Part shown: positions 19,733 through 26,496 of the stretch, one piece after another
Position numbering within the stretch: position 1 is the first letter of the stretch
Layout of the letters: each line of letters starts with the position of its first letter
Assembly: GCF_001279775.1 (NCBI RefSeq)
Contig: NZ_LGDG01000221.1
Coordinates: 20,472 to 84,471 of the forward strand
Direction: 5' to 3'
From: Streptomyces sp. MMG1533
GTDB lineage: Bacteria; Actinomycetota; Actinomycetes; Streptomycetales; Streptomycetaceae
Length of the DNA: 64,000 nt
Translations under genes and position numbers: made by a program
The notes under the pieces: generated by a model
Told to the model about the DNA's origin: nothing
What the model saw: only the letters and a program-made list of their open reading frames with translations
The model's database searches: none

Positions 19733-20062
19733 GCTACGGAACGCACCACGCGATGCCGTACGCGCCCCGCCGCACCGGCCAGGAGTCGCCTCGTACGCGC
19801 TGATGGCAGAACGGCGCGACAAGCGGCCCGAGCCACCGGGATTCTTCACATGCCGTGCATCGTTTCCTGACGTTGTGTGGGCGCCTTCGCCGTTGCCATG
19901 CCGAGGTAACGCCGTATCAATTCACGGGCGCAGCTCACGCCTTCCTCGTTGCGGTCCGGTTTCGCCGGTCGGGAGCCGTACGGCCGTGCCTGTGCAAAAT
20001 CGGTGCCGGAATTCCCGGGCGCGAACGGGGTGCCCCGGGGGCGCGTGGCAGGATCGGGCGGC
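19733..20062. other. Divergent intergenic region
   Basis: These 330 bp separate the DUF6153 gene (minus) from the His-rich membrane protein (plus). The region has lower GC than the flanking genes around 19850-19930 and presumably holds both promoters. I found no clear operator. Confidence 0.5.
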
Positions 20063-20689
20063 ATGAGGGCCTCCCCTGCGGTACGAGGGCTGCGCGCGGC
20101 GGTGTTCGCGGCACTGTGCGTGCTGCTGGGCGTCGGGGGACACGCGCTCGCGACCGGGATGGCGCCGCCGGTGTGGGAACAAGTCGCCGGATTCCTGCCG
20201 GTGTTCGCGGGCGGATTCCTGCTGGGCGGGCGGGAGCGGTCGCTGGTGGCCATCGGCGGCGGGACGCTCGCGGCGCAGGGCGGGCTGCATGTCGCGTTCG
20301 GTGCCGCGCTGCCGCCTGCGGTCACGGCCATGCGCGGCATGCATATGGCCACACCACATGGCCTGACGGCCCATGGCCTGACGGCCCATGCCCTGACACC
20401 ACACGCCCTGACTCCACATGCCACCCTCGCCCATGTCTCGGCCGCCCTCCTGATGACCTGGTGGCTGCGGTGCGGTGAGGCCGCGCTGTGGACGCTGTTG
20501 CGCCGGGCCGTCGCGCTCGTGCCGGGGCTCGCCGCCTGGTGGCAGGTGCTGAGGGGCGGGTGGACCGTACCGGGCCCTCCCGGGGGCGTACGGCGAGCAG
20601 GCGAGGGAGCGCGAGCGTTGCGCCGTGTCCTGCTGCGGCACGAGGTGCAGCGGCGCGGGCCGCCCGCGGGGACTCCGTACGCGATCTGA
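20063..20689 (+). CDS. Membrane protein with pentapeptide His-repeat loop
   Basis: A 208-residue protein with about four hydrophobic helices (RAAVFAALCVLLGVGGHAL, then FLPVFAGGFLLGG, a third near 70-90, and LAHVSAALLMTWWL). Between helices three and four is a loop of five-residue repeats, HGLTA HGLTA HALTP HALTP HA, preceded by a Met/His pair (MRGMHM). It is a paralogue of the protein at 21637 (shared N-terminal RAAVFAA-CVLL and the same topology), whose loop is Met/His-rich. Location around a YcnI gene suggests copper handling. The function is unproven. Confidence 0.75.
   Translation: MRASPAVRGLRAAVFAALCVLLGVGGHALATGMAPPVWEQVAGFLPVFAGGFLLGGRERSLVAIGGGTLAAQGGLHVAFGAALPPAVTAMRGMHMATPHGLTAHGLTAHALTPHALTPHATLAHVSAALLMTWWLRCGEAALWTLLRRAVALVPGLAAWWQVLRGGWTVPGPPGGVRRAGEGARALRRVLLRHEVQRRGPPAGTPYAI
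20357..20416 (+). repeat. 15-bp coding tandem repeat (His loop)
   Basis: Four 15-bp units of the CATGGCCTGACGGCC type. The first two are identical and the later two diverged. They encode the H-(G/A)-L-T-(A/P) pentapeptides of the membrane protein at 20063. Confidence 0.85.
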
Positions 20690-20728
20690 CCCCCGACACC
20701 CTTCCTCAGTACGGAGATCCACCCACCC

Positions 20729-20803
20729 ATGTCCTACCGACCCATGTCCTACCGACCCATGTCCTACCGACCCATGTCCTACCGGCTCATGTCGTACCGA
20801 CCC
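20729..20803 (+). repeat. 15-bp tandem repeat of the start region
   Basis: Five units of ATGTCCTACCGACCC (two variants carry CTC or a T change) place an ATG every 15 bp. They encode MSYRP MSYRP MSYRP MSYRL MSYRP ahead of the signal peptide. Confidence 0.9.
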
Positions 20804-21514
20804 ATGTCCTGGGCACCCATCGCCCTGCGCCGCACCGGCGTCGTCGCCGCCCTCGCCGCCGCCGGAGTGCTGGCCGCCGCGGGCGTCGCCTCCGCGCACG
20901 TCACCGTCCACCCCGAGAGCTACGCCAAGGGAGCCACCGACGGCGTCCTGAGCTTCCGCGTACCCGACGAGTCCGACTCCGTGAGCACCACCGAGGTGCG
21001 GCTCTTCCTGCCCACCGACCATCCGGTCCTCGGAGTACTCGTCTCCCCGCACGACGGGTGGAGCGCCAAGGTGACCGACACGAAGCTGAAGACCCCGGTC
21101 AAGACGGACGACGGCACCATCACCGACGCCGTCTCCGAGATCACCTGGACCGGCGGCAGGATCGGACCCGGCCACTACGAGGACTTCGACGTCGCCTTCG
21201 GCCAGTTGCCCGACGACACCGCACAGTTGACGTTCAAGACGCTCCAGACGCACTCCGACGGAAAGGTCGTCCGCTGGATAGAGGAGGCCGAGCAGGGCGC
21301 TGAGGAACCGGAGAACCCGGCGCCGGTACTCAAGCTCACGGCGGGCGACGGCACGTCGGAGGCGGCACCCGAGAGCTCGGAGTCGACGGCTTCGGCGAGC
21401 GACTCCACCGCGCGCGGGCTCGGCATCGCCGGTCTGGTCGTGGGCCTGCTGGGGCTGGCGGCAGGGGCGTTCGCCGTCGTACGAAGCCGTGGGACCGGGA
21501 CCCGTGCCGAGTAA
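20729..21514 (+). CDS. YcnI-type copper-binding protein (DUF1775)
   Basis: Secreted, membrane-anchored protein of 261 residues. After a signal peptide ending VASA the mature protein begins with His (HVTVHPES), the residue that binds Cu(II) in YcnI. The DUF1775 beta-sandwich follows (about 53-210) with conserved Trp in SPHDGWSAK and EITWTGG. An acidic/Ser linker leads to a C-terminal membrane helix and a basic tail. The N-terminus is odd: six in-frame ATGs lie in five MSYRP/MSYRL repeats before the normal-looking start MSWAPIALRR at 20804. Only the first ATG has a GGAG, 12 nt away. Confidence 0.9.
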   Translation: MSYRPMSYRPMSYRPMSYRLMSYRPMSWAPIALRRTGVVAALAAAGVLAAAGVASAHVTVHPESYAKGATDGVLSFRVPDESDSVSTTEVRLFLPTDHPVLGVLVSPHDGWSAKVTDTKLKTPVKTDDGTITDAVSEITWTGGRIGPGHYEDFDVAFGQLPDDTAQLTFKTLQTHSDGKVVRWIEEAEQGAEEPENPAPVLKLTAGDGTSEAAPESSESTASASDSTARGLGIAGLVVGLLGLAAGAFAVVRSRGTGTRAE

Positions 21515-21636
21515 CACGCGGCGCCCGCACCGACGTTGACGTGTCGTGGATCACACGGGTGGGGATGAGTCCGAGGCCGGGGGGATTTCCGTACCCCACC
21601 GTGACGATCTGCGTGTGGATGCGAGGATGAGGCGCC

Positions 21637-22317
21637 ATGACAGCCGGGTGGGGTTCTCGCACAGTACGAGCCGCGGTGTTCGCGGCCGTCTGTGTGCTGC
21701 TCGCCGCCCTGGGCCACGTCATGATGTCCGGCAGCCACGTATCCGCCTGGGTGTTGGCCGTCGGATTCGCCGCGACCGTCTCGGTCGGCTGGCGCCTGGC
21801 CGGTCGGGAGCGCGGGCTGCCGCTGATCGTGGTCGTCGTGGTCGCCGTCCAGACCCTCCTGCACTCGGCGTTCTCGCTCGCGCAGTCGGCGAGCGGGGCG
21901 CCGGCGGGCGGTTCGACGGCGTCGGACACGGGCTTCCCGCACATGGGCTCCGGGGACGTGGGCTCCGCCCACACGGGTTCGATGCACATGGACGGCATGG
22001 GCTCCATGGATATGAGTCACATGGGGCACTCCGCCGGCGGCGGTACGTCCGAGTTCGGCATGCTCGCCGCCCACCTCCTGGCCGCGCTGCTGTGCGGCCT
22101 GTGGCTGGCGCACGGCGAACGGGCCGCCTTCCGCATCCTGCGCGCCGTCGCCGGATGGCTGGCGGCTCCACTGCGGCTGCTGCTGGCGCTGCCCGCCGCC
22201 CCTGACCGCCCGCGTCTGCGGGGACGCCGCCTCCATCCGGACCGGGCGCCGCGCCTGCTCCTTCTCGTCCACGCGATCACTTCTCGGGGTCCGCCCCTGG
22301 GGACGGCTGTCGTCTGA
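21637..22317 (+). CDS. Membrane protein with Met/His-rich loop
   Basis: A 226-residue paralogue of the protein at 20063. It has an N-terminal helix pair (RAAVFAAVCVLLAALGHVM, AWVLAVGFAATVSVG), a third helix (LPLIVVVVVAVQTLL), a long Met/His-rich loop (HMGSGDVG, SMHMDGMGSMDMSHMGH) and a fourth helix (LLAALLCGLWLAHG). Methionine clusters of this type bind Cu(I). It probably works with the upstream YcnI protein in copper capture or delivery (inference). It is followed by a strong hairpin at 22333. Confidence 0.78.
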   Translation: MTAGWGSRTVRAAVFAAVCVLLAALGHVMMSGSHVSAWVLAVGFAATVSVGWRLAGRERGLPLIVVVVVAVQTLLHSAFSLAQSASGAPAGGSTASDTGFPHMGSGDVGSAHTGSMHMDGMGSMDMSHMGHSAGGGTSEFGMLAAHLLAALLCGLWLAHGERAAFRILRAVAGWLAAPLRLLLALPAAPDRPRLRGRRLHPDRAPRLLLLVHAITSRGPPLGTAVV

Positions 22318-22332
22318 AGACAGCTCTGGTAA

Positions 22333-22358
22333 CCCGAGGCGCCGTACGGCGCCTCGGG
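22333..22358 (+). terminator. Perfect palindromic terminator hairpin
   Basis: CCCGAGGCGCCG, loop TA, CGGCGCCTCGGG. It starts 15 nt after the Met/His-rich membrane protein gene and probably separates it from the sigma factor gene. Confidence 0.7.
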
Positions 22359-22436
22359 CAGCGGTCGTACGCCCACGCAGGTGTCGCACGGTCGCATTCC
22401 CCCTCGCCATCACGGATGACCCGAGAAGGACACCAG

Positions 22437-23099
22437 GTGATCACTCCTGCCCTGCCCGCCGCCACCCACGGCCGGGACAAAAGGGACTCATTGGATTCGT
22501 TGAACTCAAGGGGTTCATGGGACTCCATAGACGAGTCGACCACCGCCTGGGCGCTCGCCGCCCGTGCCGGTGACGCCGAGGCCGTCGAGCACTTCGTCCG
22601 CGCCCTGCACCGGGACGTCGTGCGGTACGTCGCCCACCTCTGCGCCGATCCGCAGGCCGTGGACGACCTGGCCCAGGACACGTTCCTGCGGGCGCTCGGC
22701 AGTCTGCACCGGTTCGAGGGCCGTTCCTCCGCCCGTGTATGGCTGCTGTCCATCGCGCGCCGCGCGGTGATCGACAGTTACCGGTACTCGGCGGCGCGGC
22801 CCCGGCTGCACGACGCGACGGACTGGCAGCTCGCCGTCGAGCGGGCCCAGCCGTGCGGTCTGCCCGGCTTCGACGACGGCATCGCCCTGGCCGACCTGCT
22901 GGCGGCGCTGCCCGAGGAGCGCCGGGAGGCGTTCGTCCTCACCCAGCTGCTGGGGCTGCCCTATGTGGAGGCGGCCGCGCTGACCGCCTGTCCGGTCGGC
23001 ACGGTCCGCTCCCGGGTGGCCCGGGCCCGCGCCACCCTCATCGACCTGCTGACCGCGGCGGACGAGCAGCGCCCGCGGCCGGCCGTCCTGGCGGCCTGA
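22437..23099 (+). CDS. ECF sigma factor
   Basis: RNA polymerase sigma factor of 220 residues. Region 2 is about 45-115 (VRYVAHLCADPQAVDDLAQDTFLRAL, with RVWLLSIARRAVIDSYR) and region 4 about 145-205 (LPEERREAFVLTQLLGLPYVEAAALTACPVGTVRSRVARAR, read in parts). An acidic Ser/Asp-rich tail precedes region 2. GTG 22437 has AAGGA at good spacing; ATG 22416 has none. No anti-sigma factor follows. Position suggests control of the YcnI/copper genes, but the target promoters are unknown. Confidence 0.92.
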   Translation: MITPALPAATHGRDKRDSLDSLNSRGSWDSIDESTTAWALAARAGDAEAVEHFVRALHRDVVRYVAHLCADPQAVDDLAQDTFLRALGSLHRFEGRSSARVWLLSIARRAVIDSYRYSAARPRLHDATDWQLAVERAQPCGLPGFDDGIALADLLAALPEERREAFVLTQLLGLPYVEAAALTACPVGTVRSRVARARATLIDLLTAADEQRPRPAVLAA

Positions 23100-23117
23100 C
23101 CCGGCGGCGCAGCCTCC

Positions 23118-23306
23118 GGATCGGCCCGGCCCGGATCGGCCCGGCCCGGATCGGCCCGGCCCGGATCGGCCCGGATCGGCCCGGCCCGGATCGGCCCGGA
23201 CCGGATCGGCCCGGACCGGATCGGCCCGGACCGGATCGGCCCGGACCGGATCGGCCCGGACCGGATCGGCCCGGACCGGATCGGCCCGGACCGGATCGGA
23301 TCGGCC
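23118..23306. repeat. 15-bp intergenic minisatellite
   Basis: About twelve units. The first few are GGATCGGCCCGGCCC, later ones GGATCGGCCCGGACC, with one 10-bp short unit and a degenerate end. It lies between the convergent sigma factor and MarR genes. Each unit contains a GATC and could fold; nothing indicates coding use. Confidence 0.9.
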
Positions 23307-23556
23307 ACCGTGCCGAGCGTGGCCGGACCGGTCCCGGCCAGGACGAGTCCCTGGCCGGACGGCCGGACGGCCGGGCCTCCGGGCCTCCGGGCCTCCGGGG
23401 TGATCGGGTGCACCGCCTCGTGGTCGGCGAGATGACGCACAGTACGGGGCAACGCCCGCTCGGCAATGCCCGGTTGCCCCGTCGAGATCCAGGTGGGCCC
23501 GCCCATGGACCTTCGTCGGCGCTGCCGCGCCGACCATGCGGGCCCACGCGGCCCCC

Positions 23557-24057
23557 CTACTCGGCGCGTGCCTCCGAGGCCAGGCCCGGCAGCAGTGCGT
23601 ACATCGCCTCGCGCTGGGCGGGTCCCATGAACTGGTCCAGCGCCTGGACCACCGTCTCGGCCAGCAGCCCGGAGGACTCCGTCAGCAGGCGTCGCGCCTT
23701 CTCCGTGAGGGCGACCTCGACGCCCCGCTTGTCGCCGCAGACCGACTTGCGGTTGACGAGGCCGGCGTGCTGGAGGCAGGCGATCTGGTAGGTGAGCCGG
23801 GTCTTGGGGCGGCCCAGGAGCTCCGCGATCTGCGTCATGCGCAGGCCCGCGGGCTGCTCGGCCAGCAGGCACAGGACCAGGAACTCGTCGTGGGAGACGT
23901 CGAGCCGCTCCTTGACGACGGAGCGCAGCCGCTGTTCCACGGCCCCGGTGGAGGCCAGTACGACCATCCAGGCGCGGAGCTCGTCCGGCAGCAGCCCACC
24001 GCCCTGCGCGGAGGGGCATTCGGGCAGGTCGGCGGGGCGCTCGTCGGGGTCGGCCAT
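23557..24057 (-). CDS. MarR-family regulator
   Basis: A 166-residue winged-helix repressor. The recognition region is LRMTQIAELLGRPKTRLTYQIACLQHAGLVNR (read in parts), with the wing at SVCGDKRGVEVALTEKARRLL. The C-terminal dimerisation helices include LLAETVVQALDQFMG. ATG 24057 gives the normal length; the open frame continues upstream without family sequence. It is divergent from the YceI gene, and three copies of a near-palindromic 12-bp motif lie between them, the obvious operators. Confidence 0.93.
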   Translation of the reverse strand: MADPDERPADLPECPSAQGGGLLPDELRAWMVVLASTGAVEQRLRSVVKERLDVSHDEFLVLCLLAEQPAGLRMTQIAELLGRPKTRLTYQIACLQHAGLVNRKSVCGDKRGVEVALTEKARRLLTESSGLLAETVVQALDQFMGPAQREAMYALLPGLASEARAE

Positions 24058-24077
24058 GTTCTTGAGTGTACCTGTTG

Positions 24078-24146
24078 TCCAATTTTGAATTAGGTGGTTG
24101 TTCAGATTTGGATAATGGGCTAGCGTGAGGGTCCTCCAAATTTGAA
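24078..24146. promoter_or_regulatory. Triple MarR operator and yceI promoter
   Basis: Three related 12-mers: TCCAATTTTGAA at 24078-24089, TTCAGATTTGGA at 24101-24112 (inverted) and TCCAAATTTGAA at 24135-24146. A promoter for yceI, TTGTTC at 24098 and TAGCGT at 24121 with 17-bp spacing, contains the middle site and precedes the third, fitting repression. Confidence 0.65.
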
Positions 24147-24169
24147 CCACTGAGATCGAGGGAAAGATC

Positions 24170-24685
24170 ATGACCGTCGCTGTGGAAACCGGCCTCTGGC
24201 AGCTCGACCCGACCGCGTCGACCGTCGCGCTCCGGCACAAGACGATGTGGGGCCTGGTCACGGTGAAGGGCACCTTCTCCGGCGTCACGGGCCAGGGCGA
24301 GGTGCGCCCCGACGGGTCGGCCGTCGGCACCCTCACCCTGGACGCCGCCTCCCTGGACACCAAGAACGCCAAGCGCGACACCCACCTGCGGTCCGCCGAC
24401 TTCTTCGACGTCGACAACCACCCCGAGATCACCCTCACCGTCCGCAGCGCCGAACTCCGCGACGGCAAGACCGTCCACGTCGTCGGTCAGCTGACCGCGC
24501 GCGGCATCAGCAGGCCCCTGACCTTCACCGCGAGCCTCGCCGGAGCGGACGCCGACGCGCTCACGCTGGATGCCGAATTCACCGTGGACCGCGCCGAGTT
24601 CGGCCTGGGCTGGAACCAGATGGGCATGATCCGCGGCCTGACCACGGTCACGACCACGCTCCGTTTCAGCCGGGCAGCAGCCTGA
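24170..24685 (+). CDS. YceI-family lipocalin-like protein
   Basis: A 171-residue cytoplasmic (no signal peptide) YceI-domain protein. The fold is a beta-barrel that binds isoprenoid or amphipathic ligands. Family motifs present are LDPTASTVALRHKTM near the start, HLRSADFFDVDNHPEI in the centre and FGLGWNQMG near the end. AGGGAAAG precedes the ATG. In actinobacteria such genes are commonly divergent from MarR regulators, as here. The 3' end overlaps the convergent membrane protein gene by 20 bp. Confidence 0.94.
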   Translation: MTVAVETGLWQLDPTASTVALRHKTMWGLVTVKGTFSGVTGQGEVRPDGSAVGTLTLDAASLDTKNAKRDTHLRSADFFDVDNHPEITLTVRSAELRDGKTVHVVGQLTARGISRPLTFTASLAGADADALTLDAEFTVDRAEFGLGWNQMGMIRGLTTVTTTLRFSRAAA

Positions 24686-26396
24686 TGTAGGTGCTCGACA
24701 GCGTCTGCGGCGAGGGGGTGAAGGCCCGCAGCCGGATCCGTACGCCCGGGCGTCGGGGGAGGCCGTACTTCCCTCCGGGCGGCCGGAGTTCGTACGTCGC
24801 CGTCGTGTGCGCGGGCAGCGCTGCCGGACCCCGCACGACCGACCAGTACGGGTCCATGCCCTGGCCCGTGGTGAGCGTGAAGTGGGGTGTCAGGGCGCTG
24901 TCGTCCGTGTTGGTGACCCTCAGGGTCAGCCCGGACACGGCGCTCGCCGAGGCCCGCCGCACCGAGGCGACCCGCATCCGCAGCGGAGGTGTCCCCGTCA
25001 CCGCCAGCGCCGATGCGAACAGGGCCGGCGCGAGCAGCAGTACCGCCGCCGCGACCCGCGCCGGACGACGGTGCGGGCCGGACAGGAGGCGCGGCCTGGG
25101 CTGCCACGCGCCGGCGAACTCGGACGGGGGCGCGGTCACCGCCGCCGCCAGCCACAGCGGCGTCATCATCAGGAAGTAGCCGTCCTGCGAGCGGGTCGCC
25201 AGATAGAAGGCGCACCACGGCAGGACGGTCGCCGCCGACCCCAACCGCCGTACGAACAGCACGAACAGCGCCAGGAGGCCCGCGGCCAGCAGCAGGCTCG
25301 CATGCGCGTACCAGTCGAGCCGGTCGCTGCCGTTCGTGAAGTAGAGCGAGACGTCCACCAGACCCTGACCGTGCAGCACCGCGCCCTGCGTCAGCGGCAG
25401 CGCGATGCCGGTGAACCAGGCGGCAGGCTCGCTCACGATGAAGTACGTGTTGATCAGCAGCCATGCGGTGACGGCGACCCCGACGATCCGCAGCACCACC
25501 AGCGCCGCCGCCCGCGCGCCCAGTTCGCCGCGCCGCACGGCGTAGATGCCCGCCAGCAGGAACGGTGCGAGAAACCACGGCAGTTGCTGCGCGGCGCACG
25601 CCGCTCCCAGGCAGGCGGCCTGCGCCGTCCCGGCAGGCCCGAGCCGTCCGCCCCGCCCGATCCGCGGCCAGCGCACCACCACCGGCACCAACAGGGCCAG
25701 GGCCAGGACCGCCGGGTAGCCGAGGCGGCCGTACACGGGCAGCATGCCGAAGCCGAGGCACACCATGGTGGCCGCCGACCGCCACGGGCCGGGCAGCAGC
25801 CGCCACAGAGTGACCGTGCCGACGATCAGCGCGCCACTGGCCACCACCGCCGCCGGGGTGCCGCCGCGCCCCAGCCACAGCAGGGGCGCCGTGAGCAGCG
25901 GCGCCAGCGGGGGATAGCCGTACGTGAAGTCGTAGCCGCCGCTCACCGTCGGGGTGACCGCGATGCCGGGGTGGCCGAACAGCCAGGGCCACGGCTGCCC
26001 GTAGACGGTGTGTCCGGCGACGAGTTCGCGGGCGGCCTGCGCGGTGAGGTCCGACTCGTCCGAGCCCCGGTGGAAGAGGGCGAGCGCGCACAGGGCGAGC
26101 GTCACCGCGGTCACCAGGACCCACAGGTCCACCCGCGCCAACGACCTCTCGCGGCGTACCACCAGCGCCAGTACACCGCACACCAGGATCGAGGCGTAGC
26201 AGACGGAGATCACGGCGGCCACGGGGAGCCGGTGCCCGGCCGCCTGCGCCCACACCGACCTCGTACCGATGAGCAGGCTGATGTCGGCGAGCAGCGTCAG
26301 GACGCGATGCCACTGCGCGGGTGGTTCCGGGCCGGCGGACACCGCCGACTGGGTCCGCCGGCCGGGTGCCGACAGCTGAGTATCTGCCAGGAGCAC
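24666..26396 (-). CDS. Polytopic membrane protein, GT87/DUF2029-like
   Basis: A 576-residue protein with about eleven hydrophobic helices. An extracytoplasmic loop contains GYDFTYGYPPLAPLL, resembling the DUF2029/GT87 polyprenyl-phosphate-dependent mannosyltransferases, and an early loop carries Asp/Glu pairs (RGSDESDLTAQ) that could be the catalytic site. The C-terminal 130 residues form a non-membrane beta-rich domain with repeated LRVTNTDDSAL / YELRPPGGKYGL-like strands. The assignment is tentative; a generic integral membrane protein is the alternative. Confidence 0.7.
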   Translation of the reverse strand: MLLADTQLSAPGRRTQSAVSAGPEPPAQWHRVLTLLADISLLIGTRSVWAQAAGHRLPVAAVISVCYASILVCGVLALVVRRERSLARVDLWVLVTAVTLALCALALFHRGSDESDLTAQAARELVAGHTVYGQPWPWLFGHPGIAVTPTVSGGYDFTYGYPPLAPLLTAPLLWLGRGGTPAAVVASGALIVGTVTLWRLLPGPWRSAATMVCLGFGMLPVYGRLGYPAVLALALLVPVVVRWPRIGRGGRLGPAGTAQAACLGAACAAQQLPWFLAPFLLAGIYAVRRGELGARAAALVVLRIVGVAVTAWLLINTYFIVSEPAAWFTGIALPLTQGAVLHGQGLVDVSLYFTNGSDRLDWYAHASLLLAAGLLALFVLFVRRLGSAATVLPWCAFYLATRSQDGYFLMMTPLWLAAAVTAPPSEFAGAWQPRPRLLSGPHRRPARVAAAVLLLAPALFASALAVTGTPPLRMRVASVRRASASAVSGLTLRVTNTDDSALTPHFTLTTGQGMDPYWSVVRGPAALPAHTTATYELRPPGGKYGLPRRPGVRIRLRAFTPSPQTLSSTYIRLLPG

Positions 26397-26496
26397 GCCA
26401 CCGAACGCTAATCGTGCCTGGTGAGCGGGGTGCCGATGAGCGTGAAGAGTCCGGTGTGAGGGCGGTAAGGAGCGGGCGTCCCGGGCGAAGAAGGGC

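Noticed and set aside
20729..20803. MSYRP repeats as a separate small peptide gene
   Set aside because: They are in frame with and directly fused to the YcnI signal peptide. The simplest reading is an expanded N-terminus.
22739..23791. 350-codon open frame spanning the sigma factor end and the 15-mer repeats
   Set aside because: It is out of frame with the sigma factor and kept open by the repeat. The RIGPA/RPGPD periodicity simply reflects the 15-bp unit.
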